Source: Ketobacter alkanivorans (lineage in GTDB: Bacteria; Pseudomonadota; Gammaproteobacteria; Pseudomonadales; Ketobacteraceae). From it: a stretch of DNA of 64,000 bases. The stretch is from assembly GCF_002863865.1 (NCBI RefSeq), contig NZ_CP022684.1, positions 2,447,501-2,511,500 on the forward strand, in the 5' to 3' direction. Positions 36,955 to 45,457 of this stretch are shown here, one piece after another. A model generated the notes under the pieces. The model had not been told where the DNA came from and made no database searches. It worked only from the letters and a program-made list of their open reading frames with translations. Each line of letters starts with the position of its first letter. The first letter of the stretch is position 1. The position numbers were made by a program, and so were the translations under genes.

Positions 36955-37794
36955 TTAAAATGCACTGGTTAGATAGAAATTGACTCCGCTTAATTTGTTT
37001 TCGTAGGCAAACCGGTATGTATCCGTGGTTTCCGTAATGTTAAGGCCAGTACTGCCCACGCCAATGCCCAATCCCAGATAATCGAGCACTTGGTATTCTA
37101 TTGCGAATTGAAGATCTGAAAATGAGCCAGACCAGTCTTCATAACGCATGGCGAACAGATCTGCCTGTAGGAACCAGGACAATTTAGGAGTGATCGAATA
37201 CTGCACCCCCAAACCAAAATTCGGCAGTGGAATGGTGCTGGACATCCTACGCGCTTCTTGGGTCGAGCTTGCACCAACATTGTTCTCCACATCCAGATCC
37301 ACTTCAAACGTGGTGCCGTGTATACCCGCACTGGTATAGAGCTCAACCTTATCATTATGATAAAACGACCATAAATAGCTTAGTTTGAATATGTTATAGT
37401 CAAGGTCGGTATCCACTGAAGCACCAGCACTGATGGTATACTCGTTCCCATCAGAATCTATCCACTCCACATCCTGATCCAGCGTATTAACACCACGACT
37501 GCTAATGCGGTACCAAGTCAAGCTCATCGCATGCTCGGAATTAATGCGATACTTGCCATCAAATCGGAATACCGACTGCTCCAGATCCGTTCCGAAAGTA
37601 TCTGCAGGGTTAACAGATACTCCTGCACCAGCCTCGCGCTCGGTTGCCAGTATATAGGTATCCGCTTTCATCACCGCAAAATACCCCAAACTAAGCTTGG
37701 TGCGGGGCATCTCTTTTGCCCAGACCGATTCTGTAGCCAGGACAGCACTCAACATAGCCACTACGGGCACCAACAATCTCATCGCGTTCCGCAC
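36955..37794 (-). CDS. Outer-membrane beta-barrel protein
   Basis: A protein of 279 residues with a signal peptide (about 1-26, ending SVWA) followed by alternating hydrophobic strands typical of a small outer-membrane barrel, with aromatic residues at strand ends and the terminal pattern NFYLTSAF. I cannot assign it to a named family with certainty; it is similar in shape to OmpW or OmpA-like eight-stranded barrels but longer. GTG 37794 is used because GAGGTG stands seven bases upstream; ATG 37782 is the alternative. Between this gene and the MbnH-type operon behind it there are about 70 bases with no clear terminator, so it may be read through from the metal operon. Confidence 0.75.
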   Translation of the reverse strand: MRNAMRLLVPVVAMLSAVLATESVWAKEMPRTKLSLGYFAVMKADTYILATEREAGAGVSVNPADTFGTDLEQSVFRFDGKYRINSEHAMSLTWYRISSRGVNTLDQDVEWIDSDGNEYTISAGASVDTDLDYNIFKLSYLWSFYHNDKVELYTSAGIHGTTFEVDLDVENNVGASSTQEARRMSSTIPLPNFGLGVQYSITPKLSWFLQADLFAMRYEDWSGSFSDLQFAIEYQVLDYLGLGIGVGSTGLNITETTDTYRFAYENKLSGVNFYLTSAF

Positions 37795-37862
37795 GTTAAT
37801 TCACCTCAGCCAAATAGTTCACCACTAGTGTATACCAGTACAGCCTTGGCGATCATCTTAAA

Positions 37863-39068
37863 TCAGAGTGCAGCCTTCCACACCATGCCCACTGCGAAGC
37901 GTTGCTGTTGCTCGGACTGGATTTGGTCATCCATTGCCTCCAGCCGCACAGCGACATCCGGATGCAACTGCCAACGATAAATAACACTGGTACGATTAGG
38001 ATTGTGCCCCTGGTTATACAGTTGAGTTTCTATCGCCATCGCCTCTGCAGCCGCTCCACTAAGCTCGTTCTCTACAACCAGCTGTTCCCAGCGCAGGCCC
38101 CACTGATGATTACCATGCCGGACGCTGGCCTGCAGCCAACCGCCATTGTCGTCCGCATCCAGATCAGCCCTGCGGGTGGCATCCCGCAACACCCCAGCGG
38201 TATTTACCTGCAACCACTGCGCATCTACATTCAGGGCTGTCTGCACCGTCCATTGCCAATCTAACCGCACAAAAGCACCGGCCATTTCGGTATTACCATC
38301 AAACCAGTACTCAGGCGCAACCACCAAAGCCGCCCCCCCGTGCTGGTGCCCATCCGCGCTGTAACGACTGTCCTGACGATTCATCGCATCTGCTTGCAAC
38401 CACCAAAGCCCGGCATGGTAGCGCAGCGCGCCATGCCGATCACGAACATGAATATACGCATCGCTGCTGCCTCCGCCCTCTCCGGGTGTGGCGGGGAAAG
38501 CAGTACCACGCCAGCTTTCCAAGCCTAACTGCAACGGCCCACGACTCAACACCAGGCGTACCCCTTCATCATTTAACTGACGCCCCAAAAAGGCATCGAG
38601 TGCCAGTGGCGTTTCGCTGAACAAACGATCACTGGCATGTTCACCATTAGCAGGTGTCATGGCTGCTGCCATCCTCCCGGCCACTATCGTTGCCAGCATC
38701 GGCCCGACATCAAAATCCAGACCGGCAAAGGCATGATGTAACTCCGCCTCCTGGCCTCCGGCGTGACTGGATACCTGAAGGTAACCAAACACATCGTGAA
38801 CCGAGCGGTGATATACACCCACACGGGCTTCATCCACACTGATTCCTTCTTCAACCGGATAGGCCTCGCCCCCCATCAGCACACCGGGAATTTGCCACCG
38901 ACCGTTGCTCAGCAAAACGCCTTGATCACGCCAGGTAACACTGACCGCCGCTTCTGCTTTAGTGCCAGGCTCCGGGTTCAGATCACCGTGACCATAAGTG
39001 GAGGACGCAACACACAGGCACACTGCGACCAATACGAATCTGCCAATACCACAAGTAAACAATTGCAT
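37863..39068 (-). CDS. Predicted outer-membrane barrel partner of MbnH/MbnP
   Basis: A protein of 401 residues with a signal peptide (about 1-27, ending STYG), then a histidine-rich start (HGDLNPEPGT) and a long beta-strand-rich body with alternating hydrophobic residues that would form a porin-like barrel; the last strand is FAVGMVWKAAL. His clusters (HAGGQEAELHH and DGHQHGG) could bind metal. It belongs to no family I can name. It starts only two bases after the MbnH gene stop in the same direction, so it is the third gene of the MbnP-MbnH operon and may be the outer-membrane port of that system. This role is inferred from position and fold only. Confidence 0.75.
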   Translation of the reverse strand: MQLFTCGIGRFVLVAVCLCVASSTYGHGDLNPEPGTKAEAAVSVTWRDQGVLLSNGRWQIPGVLMGGEAYPVEEGISVDEARVGVYHRSVHDVFGYLQVSSHAGGQEAELHHAFAGLDFDVGPMLATIVAGRMAAAMTPANGEHASDRLFSETPLALDAFLGRQLNDEGVRLVLSRGPLQLGLESWRGTAFPATPGEGGGSSDAYIHVRDRHGALRYHAGLWWLQADAMNRQDSRYSADGHQHGGAALVVAPEYWFDGNTEMAGAFVRLDWQWTVQTALNVDAQWLQVNTAGVLRDATRRADLDADDNGGWLQASVRHGNHQWGLRWEQLVVENELSGAAAEAMAIETQLYNQGHNPNRTSVIYRWQLHPDVAVRLEAMDDQIQSEQQQRFAVGMVWKAAL

Positions 39069-39070
39069 GA

Positions 39071-40225
39071 TTAATTCCAGGGATCACTGAAACGCGCTGA
39101 TGTCACAAACTCGTTGTCCGTCAGGCTTTTGAGAAATTCGATCAAATCTGCTTTCTGTTGATTATTGATTGAAAAACCGTTCACAAAACTATCTTTAAAC
39201 GGATTGAGTCGGCCATCCCCCATATAAGGACCACTCTCAACATTGCGCCCACCTGCAGCGTAGAAATCCACAACCTGTTCCAAGGTAGCGATGCTGCCAT
39301 CGTGCATATAGGGTGCGGTGAGCTCCACATTACGCAAAGTCGGTGCACGAAATTTTCCCATATCAGAAGGATCACTGGTGGCTTCAAACAGGCCTTGGTT
39401 ATCCGCAGGAAAATCACCTGTGCCGCCAATATTGTAAAGTCCGGTGTTGTGGAAAGGCCGCTCCACAAACGCAATGGTGCGATCTACATTTGAGTCGGTA
39501 AAGTTATATCCACCATGACAATGAAAGCACTCCAGATCTTCGCTAAAGAACAGCGTTTGACCACGTTTGGCGGAATCTGAAAGGGCTTGGGCATCGCCCA
39601 TTTGAAAGCGATCAAAGGCACTGTTAAATGAAGTCAATCCACGGACAAAAGTGCCGGTAGCTGCAATGATATTGGCGAAGTTCACAGCACTCCCCTGCTC
39701 AGGGAAAGCAGCATCGAACAACGCGGCGTAACGTGGCTCATCCATAATACGCTGCAACACCGCATTTTGGTTGCTTTCATCGATTCCCTGCTCTATTGGA
39801 TGTTCTGAAAACAGCGGAGTTTGCATTTGTGCTTCCAGCGTAATCAACGCAGGGTTGGCCCAGGTCAGGGTTGCGTTGTAAGCCACATTGGTCAAGGTTT
39901 GCGAATTACGGGGATGCATTTCGCCGGTGGAACCGATGGCCACCGTTAACCCATCGGTGAAGGCTTTATCCTGATGGTGACAGCTGGCGCAGGATTGAGT
40001 GCCATTGCCAGACAAGCGCACATCGTAGAACAAATGACGACCCAGCTGAAACTTCTCCTCCGTCATCGGGTTGCCAATTGGCTCCAGCGGTAAAGGAATA
40101 CCATCGCGGATCGCCCAGGCAAACTCGGTGTCGCTTATATTGCCATCATCCACGGTAGTACTGCTGCTGCCACACCCGTAAATGCATATTGACAGCATAA
40201 CCACAGCGCTGCTCAGGAACTTCAT
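39071..40225 (-). CDS. mbnH: MbnH-family di-heme enzyme (MauG-like lipoprotein)
   Basis: A di-heme protein of 384 residues with lipobox IYGC (Cys18). Two c-type heme sites are visible: CASCHHQD (about residue 79) and CFHCHGGY (about residue 235). The residues around them, such as FTDGLTVAIGSTGEMHPRNS and the ending DGSIATLEQVVDFYAAGG, are those of the di-heme cytochrome-c peroxidase/MauG family and particularly its MbnH branch. MbnH enzymes oxidise a tryptophan of their partner MbnP to kynurenine, which builds the partner's copper site. Here the partner is encoded 14 bases upstream. It acts in the periplasm, tethered to a membrane. Confidence 0.9.
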   Translation of the reverse strand: MKFLSSAVVMLSICIYGCGSSSTTVDDGNISDTEFAWAIRDGIPLPLEPIGNPMTEEKFQLGRHLFYDVRLSGNGTQSCASCHHQDKAFTDGLTVAIGSTGEMHPRNSQTLTNVAYNATLTWANPALITLEAQMQTPLFSEHPIEQGIDESNQNAVLQRIMDEPRYAALFDAAFPEQGSAVNFANIIAATGTFVRGLTSFNSAFDRFQMGDAQALSDSAKRGQTLFFSEDLECFHCHGGYNFTDSNVDRTIAFVERPFHNTGLYNIGGTGDFPADNQGLFEATSDPSDMGKFRAPTLRNVELTAPYMHDGSIATLEQVVDFYAAGGRNVESGPYMGDGRLNPFKDSFVNGFSINNQQKADLIEFLKSLTDNEFVTSARFSDPWN

Positions 40226-40239
40226 AACATCAACCCTGA

Positions 40240-41091
40240 TCAGTCAGCGACAGAAAATACCGTTTGGGTCAAACCTGGATCGTTCTCACCGCTAACCAGG
40301 CTTAAACCCAACTGGGTGAAAACTTCATTGCATTCAGGGTCTGTACCACCGGACATACAACCAGACGGGCCACCAAGATTGGTCGTGATGTCACTACCTT
40401 GCAACAAGGCTCCAAAGTCAATTTGAATACGCTGGGTTTGGTAGTTGAAGTTAGAAAGCGCGATCTGAGGACGATTAGAATGCGTGCATTCAATATCACC
40501 GCCACCGCCGGCTGCGCAACCAGTCGCACCGATGTGCAAGTTCCAGTTTGGCACATCAAAGCGAATAAACTTGTAGCCATTGGTCCAACCCCAGTTCATG
40601 CCCGTTATATTGAAAGGGCTGACACTGACCTGCTCCAGATGATTAAGATGCTGAGGAATACCTACCGTAAAACGGACTGCATTAAAAACAGCGCCGCTAT
40701 CGGGAACAGTTCCACTCACTGCACTATTGGTTTCTGCCGTACCGGTACATTCTCCAGTGGCGTTTTCAAAATCCAGCAGCGCCACACCCTGAGCCTGCCA
40801 ATCGCTGGTATCCAACGTTAACGCCACCACCTCGTCAGCATCAGTTACAAGCTGTATGTCATGTACATACAGCCGGAAATCTTTGATCTGCGTGGTGGTC
40901 GCAGCGGTACCCACGTCGGTGTAATCCACATCACAGGCTAACGCAGCGCTGCCCATTACAGCGCTGAAATTAATCTCTACCGGAACGCTACGGGTAACTC
41001 CAGCTGCCGAAGCATCACTGGAACCGCTGCTTCCACCGCCGCATGCCACCAACGTGGCAACCCCGAAAATCACTGCAATACTGCGAATCAT
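40240..41091 (-). CDS. mbnP: MbnP-family copper-binding lipoprotein
   Basis: A lipoprotein of 283 residues with lipobox LVAC (Cys17), then a Gly/Ser linker and a beta-sandwich body. The family's cysteine pattern is present (ACDVDYTD, GECTG, TGCAAGG, IECTHSN, and CMSGGTDPEC), as are Trp-rich segments GMNWGWTNGYK and NWNLHIG that are candidates for conversion to kynurenine by MbnH. This family was known as the four-Cys member of the 'metallo-mystery pair' and binds copper. ATG 41091 is preferred because it begins the lipoprotein signal; the first ATG at 41109 would add six residues. It is the first gene of a three-gene operon with mbnH and a barrel protein. Confidence 0.9.
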   Translation of the reverse strand: MIRSIAVIFGVATLVACGGGSSGSSDASAAGVTRSVPVEINFSAVMGSAALACDVDYTDVGTAATTTQIKDFRLYVHDIQLVTDADEVVALTLDTSDWQAQGVALLDFENATGECTGTAETNSAVSGTVPDSGAVFNAVRFTVGIPQHLNHLEQVSVSPFNITGMNWGWTNGYKFIRFDVPNWNLHIGATGCAAGGGGDIECTHSNRPQIALSNFNYQTQRIQIDFGALLQGSDITTNLGGPSGCMSGGTDPECNEVFTQLGLSLVSGENDPGLTQTVFSVAD

Positions 41092-41181
41092 TAGAAGTGC
41101 ACTCCCCATTGCTCATAACATAAGAGGCATATTGTAGGGAGCGGGGCACGGCAAAGGGATGTGGCATATTGTCGCAGGCAG

Positions 41182-41213
41182 GACAATCCTAAGCAGTCGC
41201 GCCTAGGATTGTC
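41182..41213. promoter_or_regulatory. Perfect inverted repeat upstream of mbnP
   Basis: GACAATCCTA (41182-41191) and TAGGATTGTC (41204-41213) are perfect complements with a 12-base spacer, about 90-120 bases before the mbnP start and just beyond the stop of the large lipoprotein gene. It may be an operator for a metal-responsive regulator, or a terminator stem without a T-run. Confidence 0.45.
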
Positions 41214-41240
41214 TAACGACAGAGGGGAGGGGGCTATAGC

Positions 41241-43358
41241 TTATAGACAAGGCCCACCTTGTATCCAGCCTTCACCCACGATAGGGGCTCGGCCTTCTGC
41301 AAGATGCTCCATAAAACAGCCATACTGATGCTTGGTGCCTTCCATATCAAAGGTGACATGATGGCCATTGTGATCAGGCAATACCGTGTTTTCATAACGC
41401 ACGATGACCGCCGTGCGGGGGCCTTGACCTGGCACTTCAAAGTTGTTTACCACAGGGTAAGGCAACTGTCGCGCACCGCCAATTTCCAGATGAGGGAACA
41501 GGGTAGTATCATAAGTATCACCCAGATCAGGGCCAGCCAAATCCTCGCCTACCGCCAACATATGGGTACGCTGAACCGGTTCGCCACTGCCTTGATCATC
41601 AATACCGGAAATAGCCAAAACATGAGGGGCTTCTTTCAGAGGATAACGCAGAATGTTGTCCATATGCGGCACCACATCAGCACCCCCCATCAACCACTCC
41701 ATCAACATCAGGAAGGGGTGTGCTTCATCCAGCTTCTGACCTGGCAGCAAATTGATAACACCGGCAGACATAGCCGTACGGAACGTGCTGCTGTTGGTGA
41801 ACAGTTTCATCCAAGTGCCTGCCATACCAGTGAACAGCACACCTTCAAAAGGTTCTGGATCCGCTGCTAATTGCAGACTGGAAGTCCAGTTGCCCAGCGA
41901 CTGTCCCATCAGCATTTGCATATCGGGATTGATACGGAAAGCAGTGGCACCGCCGGTATCGGCATCAGGGCACAAACCAGCATCCAGCTCCAGCTGATTC
42001 AAGAAACGGCGGAAGTAGGTACGCTCCCACACCATCTGATAGTAATTGTTGTACAGCGCCACCGGGTTGAACACGTTGTAACCAAACATACCGAAACCAA
42101 GCACCAGACCAAGATGATCAAGGGACATATGGCCCGCAAAGCCACTGCTGGCCCAGCCGCGTTCAGCCGCTATTTGTGATGGGCCATTACCACGATCCAG
42201 TACCTTGTAAGGCACCACAATATCGATCGCCGTACGCAGATATTTACCTCGGGTGAACACCTGCTCTGCATTACCCCCAGCACCGTGGTGGTAATACAGC
42301 ATGGGGAAACCTTCCGCTGGCATAGTCTGCGTTTTAGGGATGGTAACGATGAACTCGGCATTACGGGTGTACTGCTGCACAGGATTGCCATTCTCATCCC
42401 AATCCACCTGACCGCCAGTCAAGATATAAGGTATAGCCCCACGCTGAAACCCAGGCACTTCCACGAATCCCTGCACGATACAGTAATCAGGAAACTCCTC
42501 CAGCAAGGTCACATCGGTTGCCGGTGCAATAGGCAGGCTGGCCGCATACTCGGCTCCCTTGCGCAACTTTACGGTAGGGTCGCCGGTAGTCCAAACCGTA
42601 GCACCGATGATGCTGCTGGCATCCAGACCTTGCTGCGCCATGTAATCACGCAGCGGGGCATAGACTTCCACTGCTCGGGAGGACAGTGGCACTTGCGCAT
42701 CGGCGGGGTTCAGCAGGCCGGCCAACTGCTCATTCTGCTCTATGGTGTTGCCTTCAGGCAGGGGCACCTGATCGGTTACAAAAGCGGCGTAGGTAGTGCC
42801 GGGGCGTAGGTTGATACCCAACGTAGGAATAATCTGCAGCAAATCCATGGGACGGTAGGAGTCTGCTTTGGTGGTCATACTGATTTCGAGTGGGAAACGG
42901 CGGCCATACTCGGCGGAATCAGGATCCACATCCACAACCTGGATGGGAGAGTCCGCCCGAGCGTATTCCAAATCGGCATCGGGAAGGCTGTCGACATCAA
43001 TCGCACCAGTAAATGGGATATATATAGGCGATATCGTGTGATAGCCGCCGATATTGATGTTATTTCGGATGCCATTTACATAGGTATTAGTGAGGATATG
43101 AAAGCGGCGGGGAAAGTCGTTAATATTGATGCTGCCGTCTTCATTTAGACGTAAATCCGTGGGAAACCCGTTGTTATAGAAGTTACCTGCTGTAGCCGAA
43201 TTAGAAGTGGCGCTGTCGACAGAGGCATCTGTTCCAGCAACATTCATTTTCATTGCTACATTGGTGGATGTGGTAGATTTACACCCAGCCAATGAACCTA
43301 ACGCAATCAACCCGACCAGCCCCAATGCTGCCGTTGCATTCTTTTTCATCAGTAACAT
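41241..43358 (-). CDS. Large lipoprotein with alpha/beta hydrolase domain
   Basis: A lipoprotein of 705 residues with lipobox LAGC (Cys26). The N-terminal ~330 residues are beta-rich and carry an Ig-like/cadherin-type region (SPIYIPFTGAIDVDSLPDAD), then a catalytic alpha/beta-hydrolase domain: the oxyanion segment YYHHGAGGN, the nucleophile elbow GQSLGN (near residue 490), and the His in HNGHHVTF near the end. The acid may be in SGIDDQGSGEPV. It resembles bacterial virulence-type lipases with an N-terminal domain. A good promoter lies 20 bases upstream. The substrate is not known; an outer-membrane-bound esterase is probable. Confidence 0.8.
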   Translation of the reverse strand: MLLMKKNATAALGLVGLIALGSLAGCKSTTSTNVAMKMNVAGTDASVDSATSNSATAGNFYNNGFPTDLRLNEDGSININDFPRRFHILTNTYVNGIRNNINIGGYHTISPIYIPFTGAIDVDSLPDADLEYARADSPIQVVDVDPDSAEYGRRFPLEISMTTKADSYRPMDLLQIIPTLGINLRPGTTYAAFVTDQVPLPEGNTIEQNEQLAGLLNPADAQVPLSSRAVEVYAPLRDYMAQQGLDASSIIGATVWTTGDPTVKLRKGAEYAASLPIAPATDVTLLEEFPDYCIVQGFVEVPGFQRGAIPYILTGGQVDWDENGNPVQQYTRNAEFIVTIPKTQTMPAEGFPMLYYHHGAGGNAEQVFTRGKYLRTAIDIVVPYKVLDRGNGPSQIAAERGWASSGFAGHMSLDHLGLVLGFGMFGYNVFNPVALYNNYYQMVWERTYFRRFLNQLELDAGLCPDADTGGATAFRINPDMQMLMGQSLGNWTSSLQLAADPEPFEGVLFTGMAGTWMKLFTNSSTFRTAMSAGVINLLPGQKLDEAHPFLMLMEWLMGGADVVPHMDNILRYPLKEAPHVLAISGIDDQGSGEPVQRTHMLAVGEDLAGPDLGDTYDTTLFPHLEIGGARQLPYPVVNNFEVPGQGPRTAVIVRYENTVLPDHNGHHVTFDMEGTKHQYGCFMEHLAEGRAPIVGEGWIQGGPCL

Positions 43359-43384
43359 CGTCTTCCCCGATTTATTATTCTGAT

Positions 43385-43413
43385 TTTATAGTTATATAAG
43401 CATTCCATGCCAA
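43385..43413 (-). promoter_or_regulatory. Sigma-70-type promoter of the lipoprotein gene
   Basis: On the minus strand TTGGCA (43408-43413) and TATAAA (43385-43390) are 17 bases apart, giving a start near 43378 and a leader of about 20 bases with a GGGGAAG ribosome site. Confidence 0.65.
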
Positions 43414-43590
43414 GGATATGGACTCTATAGCCTTCTGATACTATAGCGATTCTGTGTTGTACTGGGTTGGATAATTGTAACCGGTTGTCAATGATAGATT
43501 TATCAACTGGCAGATCAGGCCACCTATGGACTTTGCTGAATAGAGCAGCATCTGCTTAAGCTTTCCCAACGCAGCCGCGTGCATGAAAAG

Positions 43591-43616
43591 TGGGGGCTTT
43601 CAACAAAGCCCCCCAA
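43591..43616 (-). terminator. Terminator after azoR
   Basis: GGGGGCTTT pairs with AAAGCCCCC across a CAAC loop, and on the minus strand ACTTTTC follows. It lies 17 bases beyond the stop of the AzoR-like gene and ends the AfsA operon. Confidence 0.85.
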
Positions 43617-43632
43617 ATATCCGTGGCTCGAA

Positions 43633-44271
43633 TTACGCCGTCAGAGCATATTGTTCTATCATTGTTTCGATCTTGAACTCTGCGTTCTTCATGGCGTTAG
43701 CCACACCTTCAGGGCCGGTCGCCGTCATCGTCAGGTGTACAAACTCAACATTACAACCCATACAATATTGCAGCCACTGCTGCAGATATCGATAGGCAAA
43801 GTCTTCATGCTCGAGGCCAGATCCCGGAGTGTAGTCACCGCCGCTACTGGTTACCACGACTACATCTCTGGGGGGTAATACGGGGATATAGCCGTCTTCC
43901 GGGGTCCAGTTGAACGTCAATTGTGGTTGGGTAATGACGTCTACATAGTGTTTCAACCGATAGGGTATACCCCAGTTCCACATGGGCGCGCACAGAACGA
44001 CCATATCGGCTTGAGCGAACTGAGTGACAAACCTATTGAGACGCTGCCAATGATCGGCCTGCTCCCCTGTCATAGGGGTGCCGGAAAACACGGCGTATTT
44101 CGCATCCATGGTAACGCCATTCATATCCGGCAAGTCCGTATTCCACAGATCCAGGCGATCCACTTCCCAGGTGTCCACACTCTGCAATCGCTCAATCAAG
44201 CGCAAAGCCATATCGGTGGTCAGCGAATTCTGCTTTCTTGGAGATGATTCGATCAATAATAGTTTTTTCAT
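43633..44271 (-). CDS. azoR: AzoR-like FMN-dependent NAD(P)H oxidoreductase
   Basis: A flavoprotein of 212 residues with the flavodoxin-like fold of the AzoR/NQO family. The N-terminal phosphate-binding loop ESSPRKQNSLT (about 8-18) and the central CAPMWNWGIPYRLKHYVD segment, which holds the flavin isoalloxazine ring, are typical. It would reduce quinones, azo bonds or a conjugated enone with NAD(P)H. It is the fifth and last gene of the AfsA operon, 11 bases after the cytochrome gene. In that setting it might reduce an unsaturated lactone or a quinone, by inference only. Confidence 0.88.
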   Translation of the reverse strand: MKKLLLIESSPRKQNSLTTDMALRLIERLQSVDTWEVDRLDLWNTDLPDMNGVTMDAKYAVFSGTPMTGEQADHWQRLNRFVTQFAQADMVVLCAPMWNWGIPYRLKHYVDVITQPQLTFNWTPEDGYIPVLPPRDVVVVTSSGGDYTPGSGLEHEDFAYRYLQQWLQYCMGCNVEFVHLTMTATGPEGVANAMKNAEFKIETMIEQYALTA

Positions 44272-44282
44272 GCGTTTGCTCC

Positions 44283-45428
44283 TTAATGGGGTTCAAGATC
44301 ATTGATGTACTGTCTGATTCTGCTCACTGCTTCTTCATCAATTACGTTAGTGCCAGTGAAGGGCATCTTCACGCCGACTTCCACAGAGAAGCCAGCTGAG
44401 TGATGCCAGCCTGGCACCGTAAATCGGTAGCGATCTGTTTCATTCGTCATTCGATAAAGCAATGCACTGCCACCCGCATTCCCTGGATCAATAACCTGCT
44501 GCGGAGAGTTCCCCGGATTAAGGTAGGGTGTAATGGATTTCGACAACGCAGTGCGATAGGTATCGTTTTCCTGAATAAATTCAGCCTGCGCCGGGTGATG
44601 GAAACTCAATGTTGTTGTGAATTCCGACATTCCTGCCGGGTTATGACAGTGGGCGCAGTTGCCATACAAATATCCAAATACGGATCTCTGCAGGGGGCTC
44701 TGCTCCGAGTCAGGGATTGCTGGAACAGTAGCCATACGATGAGTCGTCAACCTTACCTTCTCCAGATCAGACAACAACACCATTCGGTTCTTCAGCGGCT
44801 CTCCATGCATAGCATCGGGGTCGCGGTTATCCGAGAGCTGTAAGGCAGAAAATCCCAGTACCGGCGTTTTCTGGGGCCCACGCTCCAACCCTGCTTTGCT
44901 GTGGCAATATTGGCAGTCATGATGGGAGGGAATGCTATAATAGCGGTTGTTGGGTAACGCATAGTAGTCAGTGACCCCTTCCTCCGGCGCCCGATTTGCG
45001 TCGATCTGGTCATCATCCCAAAGGTACGTTTCCATCAGCCAATTCCCATCCTGCTGTTTCTCCAGCAGTCGGGTTTCTATTTTAATTCGCCGACCGCGCT
45101 CAATGAACGAAAACTCTTTCCATATTTTCGCACCAACCGGAAACTGCCAATTATCGGGGTCTTCTGTATTGATTCTTGATCGTTTTGGCAGATAGATCCA
45201 ACGACGTTTCTCCGCGCCATCAGACCACAGTGGATACTGTGGCGAATAAGTCAGAAACAAACCTCGCTTAAAGTGAGTTAATTTTCGGAACCAAGTCGTG
45301 TCATAGGGTGCGCTCAACTCGTACTCAGCCATATACTGAAAATAGCCTGTGTCGCTGAGCCGATCGTATGCGTGGGAGGGCGTAGACAGCATCATGCACA
45401 CTAAGCCCCATCCTAAAATCCATTTCAT
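44283..45428 (-). CDS. SO2930-like di-heme c-type cytochrome
   Basis: A periplasmic cytochrome of 381 residues with a signal peptide (about 1-20, ending SHA) and two heme-binding sites: CQYCHSKAG (about residue 185) and CAHCHNPAG (about residue 255). The large N-terminal region (about 25-175, rich in aromatic residues such as TYSPQYPLWSDGAEKRRW) is that of the SO2930/TIGR03806-type proteins. It would transfer electrons in the periplasm; the partner is not known. It lies 29 bases after the Tsx-like gene and 11 before azoR, so all are in one operon with the AfsA-type gene. Confidence 0.88.
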   Translation of the reverse strand: MKWILGWGLVCMMLSTPSHAYDRLSDTGYFQYMAEYELSAPYDTTWFRKLTHFKRGLFLTYSPQYPLWSDGAEKRRWIYLPKRSRINTEDPDNWQFPVGAKIWKEFSFIERGRRIKIETRLLEKQQDGNWLMETYLWDDDQIDANRAPEEGVTDYYALPNNRYYSIPSHHDCQYCHSKAGLERGPQKTPVLGFSALQLSDNRDPDAMHGEPLKNRMVLLSDLEKVRLTTHRMATVPAIPDSEQSPLQRSVFGYLYGNCAHCHNPAGMSEFTTTLSFHHPAQAEFIQENDTYRTALSKSITPYLNPGNSPQQVIDPGNAGGSALLYRMTNETDRYRFTVPGWHHSAGFSVEVGVKMPFTGTNVIDEEAVSRIRQYINDLEPH

Positions 45429-45457
45429 GTTATACCCTGCCCTAAGGTTAACTCTGC

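Noticed and set aside
43400..43413. Sigma-54-like TTGGCATGGAATGC on the minus strand before the large lipoprotein gene
   Set aside because: The GG and GC pairs are eight bases apart, not ten; a regular -35/-10 pair explains the region better.
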